64,000 nt of DNA from Chitinophaga sp. LS1. GTDB lineage: Bacteria > Bacteroidota > Bacteroidia > Chitinophagales > Chitinophagaceae. Where the stretch lies: the NCBI RefSeq assembly GCF_034274695.1, contig NZ_CP128362.1:3474501-3538500 (forward strand), given 5' to 3'. Numbering within the stretch: the stretch's first letter is position 1; every line of letters starts with the position of its first letter. A model generated the notes under the pieces. The model saw only the letters and a list, made by a program, of their open reading frames with translations. It was not told the origin of the DNA and did not search any database. Of the stretch, positions 46,628-55,646 are shown one piece after another. Made by a program: the position numbers and the translations under genes.

Positions 46628-47536
46628 TTAGAAATAACCTGCCTGTTTACGTTTTTCCATAGCAGCTTCCGAGCGTTTATCATCGATACGGGCGCCTCTT
46701 TCAGAGATTTTGGCTTCCAGTATTTCGGAGATGATATCTTCCAGTTTGTCAGCTTCGGAAATCACAGCAGCGGTACAGGTCATATCGCCTACGGTACGGA
46801 AACGTACTTTCTGGCGGAACGGTACTTCTTCATCTGTGGTATTCAGGAATGGAGATGCTGGCCAATACATGCCATCTCTTTCTATGATATCTCTTTCATG
46901 AGAGAAGTAGATAGAAGGGATTTCCAGCTTTTCTCTGCGTATATAGTTCCATACATCCAGCTCTGTCCAGTTGGAGATAGGGAATACACGAACGTTTTCA
47001 CCGATATTGATCTTACCATTCAGCATGTCGAACAGTTCGGGACGTTGCATTTTAGCGTTCCATTGACCGAATTCATCTCTTACAGAGAAGATCCTTTCCT
47101 TGGCACGGGCTTTTTCTTCATCACGGCGGGCGCCACCTATACAAGCATCATACTTCATCTCTTCGATGGCATCCAGCAGGGTTACCGTTTGCAGTGCATT
47201 GCGGCTCGCATATTTTCCGGTTTCTTCCTGTACTTTTCCCTGGTTGATGCTATCCTGCACATTTCTTACTACCAGATCCAGGCCTAAGCTTTCAACGAGC
47301 CAGTCACGGAATTGGATGGTTTCAGGGAAGTTATGCCCTGTATCGATATGCAATAAAGGAAAAGGACACTTACCAGGGTAAAAAGCCTTCTGAGCCAGTC
47401 TTACGATAGTGATAGAATCTTTACCACCTGAGAAAAGGATGGCTGGCTTTTCAAACTGAGCAGCCGTTTCACGTAAAATATAGATGGCCTCATCTTCCAA
47501 TGCCTGCGGAAACTCCCACTGTATTTTATTACTCAT
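46628..47536 (-). CDS. cysD: sulfate adenylyltransferase subunit 2
   Basis: 302 residues of the PP-loop ATP pyrophosphatase family: FSGGKDSITIVRLA, HIDTGHNFPET and GGARRDEEKARAKER. Catalytic adenylylation of sulfate. Downstream of cysH by 80 nt and upstream of cysN, so the three are probably one transcript. Confidence 0.97.
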   Translation of the reverse strand: MSNKIQWEFPQALEDEAIYILRETAAQFEKPAILFSGGKDSITIVRLAQKAFYPGKCPFPLLHIDTGHNFPETIQFRDWLVESLGLDLVVRNVQDSINQGKVQEETGKYASRNALQTVTLLDAIEEMKYDACIGGARRDEEKARAKERIFSVRDEFGQWNAKMQRPELFDMLNGKINIGENVRVFPISNWTELDVWNYIRREKLEIPSIYFSHERDIIERDGMYWPASPFLNTTDEEVPFRQKVRFRTVGDMTCTAAVISEADKLEDIISEILEAKISERGARIDDKRSEAAMEKRKQAGYF

Positions 47537-47616
47537 ATATCTTGGTTTAACTGCGCATCCCGCAAATGGGACCTATTACCGTAAACAAATTTTAACTGAA
47601 AAATACACGTAATCCT

Positions 47617-48300
47617 TTAACCGTGCAAGCCACATTCTTTTTTGGAGAGTTCCCACCACCAGCGACCGGCGCGTGGATGTTCTCCTGGTTCAATGGCTCT
47701 GGTACAAGGTGCACAGCCGATGCTGATGAAACCATTGTCGTGGAGCTTATTATAAGGTACGTTATTCGTTTTCAGGTAATCCAGCATCTGGTCAAATGAC
47801 CAGTTGATCAGTGGCTGGTATTTATAGAGCTGCCGGCTTTCGTCCCATTCAATGTCGTGGAGAGACTGACGGTTTTCCGATTGCTCGGCCCGTAGTCCTG
47901 TGATCCAGACTTTCACCCCCTGCAGTGCCCTGTTCAGCGGCACTACTTTGCGGATGTTACAGCATTCCTTACGGTTTTCCACCGACTCGTAAAAGCTGTT
48001 GGGACCTTTTTCCCGGAGCAGCGATTCGACACCCGAGGTTTCAGGAAAGTAAACTTCAAAGTTTTGCTTGTAGCGGGCGCGGGTCAGATCCATAAGATCG
48101 TAGGTCTCCTGGAAGAGACGTCCCGTATCCAAAGTAAAAACCCTTACAGGGATCTTGTGGCGCCAGATCATGTCGGCAATGACCTGATCTTCTTGTCCGA
48201 AGGAGGTGGAAAATGCCACGGCTCCAGGAAACTCTGCTGCCAACCAGGCCATTGCTGCTGGTGCATCAAGGCCTTCGATTGCTTGTCTGATGTCTTTCAT
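47617..48300 (-). CDS. cysH: adenylyl-sulfate (APS) reductase
   Basis: 227 residues. Reduces activated sulfate to sulfite. The four 4Fe-4S cysteines of APS-type reductases are present, Cys113-Cys114 (KECCN) and Cys196/Cys199 (GCAPC), as well as the catalytic C-terminal Cys223 (KKECGLH). PAPS-type CysH lacks the cluster cysteines, so the substrate should be APS, in keeping with the lack of cysC. Sulfite reductase is outside this window. Confidence 0.94.
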   Translation of the reverse strand: MKDIRQAIEGLDAPAAMAWLAAEFPGAVAFSTSFGQEDQVIADMIWRHKIPVRVFTLDTGRLFQETYDLMDLTRARYKQNFEVYFPETSGVESLLREKGPNSFYESVENRKECCNIRKVVPLNRALQGVKVWITGLRAEQSENRQSLHDIEWDESRQLYKYQPLINWSFDQMLDYLKTNNVPYNKLHDNGFISIGCAPCTRAIEPGEHPRAGRWWWELSKKECGLHG

Positions 48301-48338
48301 CTTAATAAAAAAAACTTCCTTAGCTTCTACTGATTCAA

Positions 48339-48389
48339 CAAAATTACATAAACTCTATAAAAAAGATAGACTTATTTTGATAAACTATC
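48339..48389 (-). promoter_or_regulatory. cysH upstream region with candidate -7 box and Rrf2-type operator
   Basis: TAATTTTG on the - strand (CAAAATTA, 48339-48346) is a candidate -7 box. Next to it are CTAT-N7-ATAG (48355-48369) and GATAG...CTATC (48365-48389), overlapping dyads suitable for a dimeric regulator such as the adjacent Rrf2 protein. Operator identity is inference. Confidence 0.35.
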
Positions 48390-48398
48390 CTTAAAAAA

Positions 48399-48427
48399 GA
48401 ATCCCGCTACGTAATGTAGCGGGATTC
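48399..48427 (-). terminator. terminator of the Rrf2 gene
   Basis: GAATCCCGCTAC (48399-48410) pairs perfectly with 48416-48427; on the - strand TTCTTTTTTAA follows. It separates the regulator from cysH. Confidence 0.82.
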
Positions 48428-48444
48428 AATTGATAATCAGTTTA

Positions 48445-48870
48445 TTAGATGGTAACCTGTCTGGTTAAGATATCTTTTAAAGTCTTGTTTTCCAGAATTT
48501 TCAGGGAAGCATCCCGCACTTTACTCATCACCTCATTGAGCCCGCAAACCGCCTCATCTTTACAATTCTCACATCGCTCATAGTAGTTCAGGCTCACACA
48601 TGGCAGCAGGGCAATGGCCCCGTCCAGCAGGCGGATGATTTTAGCCAGGGCTATCTCCTTTGGAGGCTTCATCAGATAATAGCCACCGCCTTTACCCTTT
48701 TTACTTCCCAGAATACCAGCGTTTTTCAACTCCAGCAAAATGTTTTCCAGGAACTTAATGGATATATTTTTTTCCTGCGCAATTTCAGATATCAGGATTG
48801 GTCCTTTATCTTGATTCTCTGCCAGGTGAATAAGTGCATGAAAAGCGTATTGTGTTTTTTTCGATAGCAT
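48445..48870 (-). CDS. Rrf2 family transcriptional regulator (IscR/CymR-like)
   Basis: 141 residues: winged helix (LSKKTQYAFHALIHLAE, ISEIAQEKNISIKFLENILLELKNAGI by parts; wing GSKKGKGGGYYL) and a C-terminal segment with Cys91, Cys100, Cys103 and Cys109. IscR-like members bind an iron-sulfur cluster through three cysteines in this region; CymR-like members regulate cysteine metabolism. Location just before cysH-D-N makes it the likely sulfur-pathway regulator. It has a near-leaderless promoter and its own terminator. Confidence 0.88.
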   Translation of the reverse strand: MLSKKTQYAFHALIHLAENQDKGPILISEIAQEKNISIKFLENILLELKNAGILGSKKGKGGGYYLMKPPKEIALAKIIRLLDGAIALLPCVSLNYYERCENCKDEAVCGLNEVMSKVRDASLKILENKTLKDILTRQVTI

Positions 48871-48877
48871 ACTTATA

Positions 48878-48885
48878 CAAAGATA
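48878..48885 (-). promoter_or_regulatory. candidate -7 box of the Rrf2 gene (TATCTTTG on - strand)
   Basis: CAAAGATA on the + strand is TATCTTTG on the - strand, ending 7 nt before the ATG (48870). A clear -33 is not seen (it would fall in the dapB 3' end). Confidence 0.45.
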
Positions 48886-48900
48886 ACCCCTTTTTAAATA

Positions 48901-49617
48901 CTACAGACTTAACACATCCTTCATCCCGAACACTCCTTTTTTGCCCTGGATCCATTCAGCGGCTACGACTGCACCAGAAGCAAAACCTTCTCTGGAATGA
49001 GCGGTATGGGTGATGGTGATGTCGTCGATAGGGGAGGTATAGTTGATGATATGTGTGCCTGGTGCCGGATCTATTCTTTTGGAAATGATAGACAGTTCAG
49101 CGGGTGCTGTTGTATCAGCATTTACCCAGTTTTGTTTCCTTGTTACTTTTGCCAGCACCTGTTCAGCCAGGGTGATTGCCGTACCACTTGGCGCATCGCG
49201 CTTTTGGGTGTGGTGAATCTCTTCCATTTGTACATTGTACTGTGGCTGGTGAGCCATTAGTTCGGCCAGTCGCTTGTTCACCTCGAAGAAGATATTTACG
49301 CCAATGCTGAAGTTACTTGCATACAGGAAAGCCTGATTTTTTTCAAGACACAGTGCTGTTACCTTTGGCAGATTTTCCAGCCAGCCGGTGCTGCCGCAGA
49401 TCACAGGTACATTGGCTTCAAAACACTTCAGGATATTATTGTAGGCAGTTTCTGGTCCGGTAAATTCAATGGCTACATCGGCTTTCTGCAGGTTTTCCTT
49501 ATTGAGTAATTCCTGGCTATCCTTATCAATACGGGCTACGATCTCATGTCCTTTTGCAACGGCAATGGCTTCTATCGTTTTGCCCATTTTCCCGTAACCA
49601 ATTAACGCTATTTTCAT
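48901..49617 (-). CDS. dapB: 4-hydroxy-tetrahydrodipicolinate reductase
   Basis: 238 residues, lysine/diaminopimelate pathway. N-terminal GYGKMGKTIE nucleotide loop, GSTGW, and the substrate motif HHTQKRDAPSGTA. It is the last gene of the parA-parB-DUF5683-dapB run, 25 nt after the DUF5683 stop. Confidence 0.96.
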   Translation of the reverse strand: MKIALIGYGKMGKTIEAIAVAKGHEIVARIDKDSQELLNKENLQKADVAIEFTGPETAYNNILKCFEANVPVICGSTGWLENLPKVTALCLEKNQAFLYASNFSIGVNIFFEVNKRLAELMAHQPQYNVQMEEIHHTQKRDAPSGTAITLAEQVLAKVTRKQNWVNADTTAPAELSIISKRIDPAPGTHIINYTSPIDDITITHTAHSREGFASGAVVAAEWIQGKKGVFGMKDVLSL

Positions 49618-49642
49618 CCTTTGTATGTTGATTGTATATGTT

Positions 49643-50371
49643 TTACCATTTGGTAGGAGCGGCCATTGCCAGTGAACTCACAGACTTTCTTTTTGAACCA
49701 CCGAGGTTGATTTTGACGCTTACGCCCAGTGCACGGTTGTCGATCACGGTAGGGGTGATCTTCATACTCAGGTCATCGCTCATGTCAAAGTTACGGAGGT
49801 GGGCAAATACGGTTGCATCCAGGATATTCAGGCCATACGCGAGTACGAATACGAGTACGGAGTAATCAACATACTCTCTGTATCCGTCACGCAGGTATTT
49901 CAGACCGGCATCGCTGTACAGACCTACGTAGTCGTCTACGGTATCCGCGTTACCGTCCATACGTATACGGTAGGCATCGCGGTAGGTCCTGTATTTGTTC
50001 ATATTGAAGATATACGTGTAGGTAGTGATACCCATTGCCGCGTAAACGAGTGGCAGTTTCCAGTATTCCCGGTTGTAGATCTGGCCCAGACCTGGCAGTA
50101 CTGCTGAGTAGAGGGCCGCCTTGCGGGGACTATGAATGGGTGGTTGTACGATTGGTCCAACAGAGTCTTTTTTGACTACTACTGATGAATCTTTCTTAGT
50201 AATAAAAAGCTGGGCACTGTCTTTACGGTTATCCGGCTGTTGTTTTTTCAACCATTCAGCTTTGGTACTGTCCTGTGCATTGGCAACAGTATGCAGAATG
50301 CATAATGCCGGCAAGGCCAGGAAACAAATGCGCAATAAAAAATGAAGTATGTTTCCGGACTTTTTAGCCAC
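49643..50371 (-). CDS. DUF5683 domain protein
   Basis: 242 residues with a signal peptide (ILHFLLRICFLALPALCILHTVANA) and a hydrophobic region later (LPLVYAAMGITTYTYIF). SPRKAALYSAVLPGLGQIYNREYWKLP is the hallmark of DUF5683. Probably an envelope-associated protein. Its start overlaps parB by 8 nt; it lies between parB and dapB, an arrangement conserved in many Bacteroidota as I recall. Confidence 0.88.
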   Translation of the reverse strand: MAKKSGNILHFLLRICFLALPALCILHTVANAQDSTKAEWLKKQQPDNRKDSAQLFITKKDSSVVVKKDSVGPIVQPPIHSPRKAALYSAVLPGLGQIYNREYWKLPLVYAAMGITTYTYIFNMNKYRTYRDAYRIRMDGNADTVDDYVGLYSDAGLKYLRDGYREYVDYSVLVFVLAYGLNILDATVFAHLRNFDMSDDLSMKITPTVIDNRALGVSVKINLGGSKRKSVSSLAMAAPTKW

Positions 50372-51296
50372 CGTATAAGTCTATTTTTTCTAATATACTA
50401 TCCAGTTCCTCATCGGAGTAGAACTCGATCGTTACACTTCCTTTACCGTTCTTGTTTCTATCCAGTTTTACTTTTGTGGAAAAGTGGCTGGCCAGGTTAT
50501 CTTCAATTTTCTGATAAGGAGGAGGTAATGTGCTCTTAGCTGGTTTTTTTACATTCCCTTTATCGATATGGGATACTTTCCGTACCAGTTCTTCGGTCTG
50601 GCGTACAGAAAGGCCATTCTGCATGATCTCGTTGAAGATGAAGAGTTGTTTTTCCACATTTTCAACGGCGATCAGTGCACGGGCGTGACCCATACTGATT
50701 TGTCCGTTTCTTACGGACACCTGTATATCTGGTGGCAGTTTGAGGAGACGGATGTAGTTGGTAACCGTACTTCTTTCTTTACCCATACGGTCAGCCACCT
50801 GTTCCTGGGTGAGCATCACCTCATCCATGAGGCGTTTGTAGCTCAGGCCAATTTCAATGGCGTTCAGATTTTCGCGCTGTAAGTTTTCCAGCAGGGCCAG
50901 TTCCAGCAGTTCCTGGTCATTGGCCTGGCGGATGTAAGCAGGAATGTCTTTCAGACCTGCCATCCGGCTGGCGCGCAAACGGCGTTCACCTGCTATCAGC
51001 TGGTACTTTTTGGGGCCCAGTTTTGACACGGTAATCGGTTGGATTACGTCGTGCAAAGAAATGGACATACTCAGTTCCTGCAAAGCCTTCTCATCGAAGT
51101 CCCGGCGCGGCTGTTTTGGATTGATGTCAATCTGGTCCAGCGGAAGACGCTCGATACCAGTGGCCTGTACCACCACCTGCTCATTGAGCGCGTTGGAGGT
51201 TTGCTTCAGGTCAGTATCAATGTTTGCCAGCAGCGAGCGGATACCTTTACCCAGCGCCTCTTTCTTATTAGGAGTGCCCTTACTCTGATTGCTCAT
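50364..51296 (-). CDS. parB: chromosome-partitioning protein ParB
   Basis: 310 residues. ParB/Sulfiredoxin domain with AGERRLRAS (CTP/phosphate box), helix-turn-helix LTQEQVADRMGKERSTVTNYIRLLKLP (by parts), ISMGHARALIAVE, then a linker and C-terminal dimer domain (SVTIEFYSDEELDSILEKI). Binds parS and spreads as a CTP-dependent clamp. The start overlaps the end of parA by 17 nt. Confidence 0.96.
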   Translation of the reverse strand: MSNQSKGTPNKKEALGKGIRSLLANIDTDLKQTSNALNEQVVVQATGIERLPLDQIDINPKQPRRDFDEKALQELSMSISLHDVIQPITVSKLGPKKYQLIAGERRLRASRMAGLKDIPAYIRQANDQELLELALLENLQRENLNAIEIGLSYKRLMDEVMLTQEQVADRMGKERSTVTNYIRLLKLPPDIQVSVRNGQISMGHARALIAVENVEKQLFIFNEIMQNGLSVRQTEELVRKVSHIDKGNVKKPAKSTLPPPYQKIEDNLASHFSTKVKLDRNKNGKGSVTIEFYSDEELDSILEKIDLYGG

Positions 51297-52101
51297 TGTT
51301 GATTGCTAATATTTTATCTTCAAGGTTAATACGTGTGAAATTATTCTTTTGCAGTATTTCCTTGGCAAGGTTCAGGTAATTGATAGCACCTGTACTTGCC
51401 GCGTCGTACATGATCACGGATTTACCAAAACTTGGTGCTTCACCCAGTTTGGTATTACGGTGAATAATGGTATTGAACACGCTTTCTTCAAAATGTTGTT
51501 TCACTTCGTCCACTACCTGGTTGCTCAGGCGGAGGCGGCCATCATACATGGTCATGAGGATACCCTCGATGGCCAGGTTTGTATTCAGGCGGCTCTGAAC
51601 GATTTTTATTGTATTTAATAACTTGCCCAGACCTTCCAGTGCAAAGAACTCACACTGTACCGGAATGATCACAGAGTCAGATGCCACGAGGGCATTTACT
51701 GTGATCAGACCCAGAGACGGGGAGCAGTCTACTATTACAAAGTCATATTCATCCCGTACACCGTCAATTACCTGCTTCATCACCTGTTCCCTGTTCGGGT
51801 GGTTGATGAGCTCCAGTTCAGCACCTACCAGATCAATATGGGAGGGGAGTACTTTCAGGTTCGGCGTATCCGATTCCAGCGTCACGTCTTTGGCCATACC
51901 ATCGTTTACCATACAGTCATATAAACTGTGATGTATGTTGCGGAGGTCAAAGCCCAAACCGGTGGTGCTATTTGCCTGTGGGTCGGCATCCACCAGCAGT
52001 GTTTTATACTCCAGCACTGCCAGGCTGCTTGCCAGGTTAATAGCGCTGGTAGTCTTTCCTACCCCACCTTTTTGATTCGCGATTGCAATTACTCTTGCCA
52101 T
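51280..52101 (-). CDS. parA: chromosome-partitioning ATPase ParA/Soj
   Basis: 273 residues with the deviant Walker A NQKGGVGKTT (Lys11, Lys16), DADPQANSTTGLG, VIVDCSPSLGL (Walker B) and MTMYDGRL. First gene of the parAB operon; works with ParB on origin segregation. Chromosomal-type length. Confidence 0.96.
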   Translation of the reverse strand: MARVIAIANQKGGVGKTTSAINLASSLAVLEYKTLLVDADPQANSTTGLGFDLRNIHHSLYDCMVNDGMAKDVTLESDTPNLKVLPSHIDLVGAELELINHPNREQVMKQVIDGVRDEYDFVIVDCSPSLGLITVNALVASDSVIIPVQCEFFALEGLGKLLNTIKIVQSRLNTNLAIEGILMTMYDGRLRLSNQVVDEVKQHFEESVFNTIIHRNTKLGEAPSFGKSVIMYDAASTGAINYLNLAKEILQKNNFTRINLEDKILAINNEQSE

Positions 52102-52196
52102 TGTTGATTAGGTATTTCTTAGGTTTACTATAGGATAATAAATAGATCATGGTTGAGACAATAGTCCTTCACCATAGGTGTAATATATATTTATTC

Positions 52197-52877
52197 TTAT
52201 AAATCGATAGTAGTTCCTATTGCGGGTAATAGCAATTCCAAACCTGCTTGGGCAAACTGTTGTTTCGTCTTCTCCTGATCTATCTTTATATAACCGAATG
52301 TATCGTAATGTATGCCGACAATTCTTTTACAATCAATAAATTCTGCGGCTATGATCGCATCTTCTGCTCCCATAGTGAAGTTATCTCCAAGTGGTAACAC
52401 TGCAAAATCTAATTTCGCCCAGCGGGGAATCAGCTGCATATCCATGGTCAGCCCGGTATCGCCTGAAAAATAGAAGTTACCTTCTTCTGTGGTGAACACG
52501 TAGCCTACCGGGTTACCGCCATAAGACCCATCAGGATTAGAGCTGGAATGGGTAGCTACTACACACTTTACTGTACCAAAGTCAAAGTTCCATTTACCGC
52601 CTGTGTTCATAGGGTGACCTTTTTCCACGCCCTGTTTCTTTGCCCAGCCTAACACTTCAGGTACAGCTACGACAGTAGCTTGTGTACGCTTAGCCAATGG
52701 AACGAGATCAGCAATATGATCTTCGTGACCATGTGACATAAATATATAGTCAGCTTCCAGTGTATTAACGTCAATAGACTTCGCTAACTCGTTGTAAGTG
52801 ACAAACGGATCAAAAACTATCTTTTTACCCTTTATTTCTACTGCAAAACAGGAATGACCGTAAAATGTAAGCTCCAT
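52197..52877 (-). CDS. UPF0173 metal-dependent hydrolase (metallo-beta-lactamase fold)
   Basis: 226 residues of the UPF0173 group: GHSCFAVEIKGKKIVFDPF, the H-x-H-x-DH metal motif as HGHEDH (about residue 60), and FSGDTGLT. Substrate unknown. Cytosolic. Likely transcribed from the promoter at 52989-53017 with a ~110-nt leader. Confidence 0.93.
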   Translation of the reverse strand: MELTFYGHSCFAVEIKGKKIVFDPFVTYNELAKSIDVNTLEADYIFMSHGHEDHIADLVPLAKRTQATVVAVPEVLGWAKKQGVEKGHPMNTGGKWNFDFGTVKCVVATHSSSNPDGSYGGNPVGYVFTTEEGNFYFSGDTGLTMDMQLIPRWAKLDFAVLPLGDNFTMGAEDAIIAAEFIDCKRIVGIHYDTFGYIKIDQEKTKQQFAQAGLELLLPAIGTTIDL

Positions 52878-52988
52878 ATCTTTCTTGAGTGTCTTTATGC
52901 CTTAACAATCAATAAATTAGAATACACCAGTCTGCAAATTCAATGCCACTGTACTATTCATTAGTATATATAAATAACCCAAGTTCGA

Positions 52989-53017
52989 CAAAAATACAAC
53001 GATTAAAGAAAATTCAA
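52989..53017 (-). promoter_or_regulatory. promoter TTG-N18-TATTTTTG on the - strand
   Basis: On the + strand CAAAAATA (52989-52996) and CAA (53015-53017) are the complement of a -7 box and a -33 TTG 18 nt apart, directed at the UPF0173 gene. Confidence 0.5.
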
Positions 53018-53124
53018 CGGAGGGGGTATATTTATTTATTCACAGAACTGCACTCTTTTGATTGTTAATAAATTGAAATTCAATAATTTAGTGCATAATG
53101 TTAAATGAAATAGAAAAAAAGTAA

Positions 53125-53147
53125 TGTTCCATGCAATATGTTCCACG
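53125..53147 (+). promoter_or_regulatory. tandem TGTTCCAyG elements, resembling parS half-sites
   Basis: TGTTCCATG at 53125 and TGTTCCACG at 53139, 14 nt apart, each equals one arm of the canonical parS TGTTCCACGTGGAACA. Neither is followed by the second arm, so ParB binding is doubtful. The rest of the 52878-53222 spacer is A+T-rich with divergent promoter elements. Confidence 0.25.
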
Positions 53148-53182
53148 CTCATTCGTCTACCTATTTTTAGCAATGGTCGCAC

Positions 53183-53190
53183 TATTTTTG
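53183..53190 (+). promoter_or_regulatory. candidate -7 box (TATTTTTG)
   Basis: TATTTTTG lies 32 nt before the ATG of the membrane phosphoesterase. No TTG at the expected -33 spacing. Confidence 0.4.
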
Positions 53191-53222
53191 TAAGACTAAT
53201 TTAATAAGAATAAGATAAGCAG

Positions 53223-54482
53223 ATGCGCGCAGGATTAAACACATTCATACTAGCCGGGCTACTATTTTTACTTGATTTATATGTATTTATGGCCATCAGG
53301 GCCGTCTTTTACGGTGCGGCCGCCCGTTTAAAAACCATTGCTTTTACTACCTACTGGGTCATCTCGGCATTGGTATTACTCATGGTGATGCTCTTGCCAT
53401 ACCTCCATTGGGAGGATTGGTCCAAACATCTGAAGGGGTATATACTCACCATCATCTTTGCCGTAGTGTTCGCCAAATTGCTGGTGGCTGTCTTCTTATT
53501 ATTAGATGACCTGCGTAGGGGAGTCACCTGGATTATACAACGGTTTTCGGCACCTGCTCCAAGTGACATGACTGTGAGAGGTATCTCCCGCTCCCGTTTT
53601 CTCACCCAGTTAGCATTGATCTCCGGTGGGGGGATGTTCGCCACCTTTATATATGGTCTCTCCAATAAGTATAATTATAAGGTGAGGCAAATGAAGCTTG
53701 CCTTCAAAAATCTGCCACCTGCTTTCAAAGGACTGAGAATATTACAACTCTCTGATATTCACTCCGGTAGCTTTGATAATTACGACGCTGTACGCAAGGG
53801 CGTGGAAATGATAAATGCACAAAAGGCTGATATCGTGTTGTTTACGGGGGACCTGGTAAACGAGCTGACGGAAGAAATGGATCAATATAAATCCCTGTTT
53901 AGCCAGATCAAGGCCCCTATGGGAGTTTATTCTACATTGGGTAACCATGACTATGGCGATTATCACGCATGGCCCGACAAAGATGCCAGTGGTTTTAGCC
54001 ACCTCCGTATGCAAAACCTCGAAGCCCTGAAACAGGTACATGCCGATATGGGTTGGCGCCTGATGATGAATGAACATGTGGTGCTGGAAAAGGCTGGTGA
54101 AAAAATTGGTTTGCTTGGTATTGAGAACTGGAGTGCAATGGCCCGTTTTCCAAAATACGGTGATCTGAAGAAAGCTTATGAAGGCGCTGAAAATCTGCCC
54201 TTTAAAATATTAATGTCACATGATCCCACCCATTGGGATGCACAGGTCAGAACAGAATACCCCGATATTGATCTGATGCTGGCCGGGCATACGCATGGCA
54301 TGCAATTCGGCGTCGAAATTCCCGGATTCAAATGGAGCCCTTCCCGTTTCGTCTTTAAAGAGTGGGCAGGATTGTACAGAGAAGGGAATCAGCGCTTGTA
54401 TGTAAACCGTGGCTTTGGGTTTCTCGGATACCCAGGCAGAGTGGGTATCCTGCCCGAAATAACCGTGATTGAACTCGTGTAA
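53223..54482 (+). CDS. membrane-anchored metallophosphoesterase
   Basis: 419 residues. Three to four N-terminal membrane helices (~5-25, 40-62, 75-98) and a hydrophobic twin-region at ~135-150 precede a calcineurin-like domain (~165-419). Metal motifs in order: LSDIHSG, FTGDLVNE, GNHDYG, MSHDP and AGHTHGMQFG, all intact. The type is known for YkuE-like lipid or nucleotide phosphodiesterases; substrate here unknown. The catalytic domain probably faces the periplasm or the inner leaflet. Confidence 0.9.
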   Translation: MRAGLNTFILAGLLFLLDLYVFMAIRAVFYGAAARLKTIAFTTYWVISALVLLMVMLLPYLHWEDWSKHLKGYILTIIFAVVFAKLLVAVFLLLDDLRRGVTWIIQRFSAPAPSDMTVRGISRSRFLTQLALISGGGMFATFIYGLSNKYNYKVRQMKLAFKNLPPAFKGLRILQLSDIHSGSFDNYDAVRKGVEMINAQKADIVLFTGDLVNELTEEMDQYKSLFSQIKAPMGVYSTLGNHDYGDYHAWPDKDASGFSHLRMQNLEALKQVHADMGWRLMMNEHVVLEKAGEKIGLLGIENWSAMARFPKYGDLKKAYEGAENLPFKILMSHDPTHWDAQVRTEYPDIDLMLAGHTHGMQFGVEIPGFKWSPSRFVFKEWAGLYREGNQRLYVNRGFGFLGYPGRVGILPEITVIELV

Positions 54483-54536
54483 ACAGCATTGTTAATTAAT
54501 TTCACTTATCTTGCAGCTAAGTTAAACGCTACGTGC

Positions 54537-55484
54537 ATGCGCCGCTGCTTTTGTATTTTCTTATTTCTGTTTTGTAGTCAGGCTGTATGGAGCCAGTCCT
54601 TGGCTGAACTGGAAAAGCAACTTGACTCCTTGCTGAAAAAGCGGGAGAAAAGTGAATTGATAGTAGGGCTTGGATATGGTAACAACCCTGCATACGGTAG
54701 TAAAGTGAACAATGGAGAACGACCAGTGGTTATGAAAACCTTCCTGTCTCCTACAGTTGGATATTATCATAAAAGTGGATTTTATGGTACCGTCAGTAAT
54801 TATTATCTGTTCAACTCAATTGGTACGCCATGGTTTGAATGGGATCTTTCTGCCGGGTACGATTATTCAAAGAGTAAGCATTTTATGACTGGTATATCCT
54901 ATACCCGGTATATTTTTGCTGATTCTGCCGACGTTCCTGCTACACCTATTAATAATGAATTATTCGCTTACTTCTATTACCGTGACTGGTGGATACAACC
55001 TGGTGTCAGCCTGGATTTCGGTTGGGGAAATTTTGAAGAAGTGACCGGACCAAAAGGTCAGAACGGCGAACCTGCGCCTACCCGCAACGTATCTGGCAAT
55101 GATTTTAATATCGTAGCAGCCATCCGCCATCCATTTATTTTTGTGGATGTACTGAAAAAGGACGATGCCCTCCTGCTCACTCCTTCAATGGGACTGACAA
55201 TGGGTACCGCCCATTATTACAGCAACTTACGTGCATTTCAATATATCTCCCGTTCTCCCTGGATGAAGGGCGATGGGCCGCAGGAAATATTTCGTCCTGA
55301 AGCGGAACGCTCGTCCAACAAAGGATTTGAAATTCGGGCATTGGATCTGACAGTAAGTACCTCCTATCTATTGGGTAAATTTACATTAGCACCATCTTTC
55401 ACCGTATTCCAACCATTCCAGGGGCAGGATAAGAAAATTGTAAGCTACTTCACTGCACGCGTAGCCTATACATTAAAAAAATAG
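54537..55484 (+). CDS. hypothetical outer-membrane beta-barrel-like protein
   Basis: 315 residues from the ATG at 54537, which starts a signal peptide (RRCFCIFLFLFCSQAVWSQ). Unrecognised family. After a short helical stretch (LAELEKQLDSLLKKREK) the sequence alternates aromatic and polar residues in strands (VGLGYGNNPAYG, SGFYGTVSNYYLFN, WDLSAGYDYSK, WIQPGVSLDFGWG) and ends with a strand finishing in YTLKK, as outer-membrane barrels do. It follows the phosphoesterase by 54 nt on the same strand. Confidence 0.75.
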   Translation: MRRCFCIFLFLFCSQAVWSQSLAELEKQLDSLLKKREKSELIVGLGYGNNPAYGSKVNNGERPVVMKTFLSPTVGYYHKSGFYGTVSNYYLFNSIGTPWFEWDLSAGYDYSKSKHFMTGISYTRYIFADSADVPATPINNELFAYFYYRDWWIQPGVSLDFGWGNFEEVTGPKGQNGEPAPTRNVSGNDFNIVAAIRHPFIFVDVLKKDDALLLTPSMGLTMGTAHYYSNLRAFQYISRSPWMKGDGPQEIFRPEAERSSNKGFEIRALDLTVSTSYLLGKFTLAPSFTVFQPFQGQDKKIVSYFTARVAYTLKK

Positions 55485-55646
55485 GTTTCCTGTTTCCTTC
55501 ACATTTTCATACAATAAGAAATTTAGCATAGAATTTGCTCACTTCGCTATGTCGGCGTAAGGGTATTTTTTGTGTGGCCCGTCTTATAAATAATAGAAAA
55601 ACCATTTATCCGTTTACTTAAAAACCTTGTTGAAAAAAAACGCTAT

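Noticed and set aside
53125..53147. bona fide parS site
   Set aside because: Only single arms are present; the second half of the palindrome is missing in both copies, so it is kept only as a low-confidence element.
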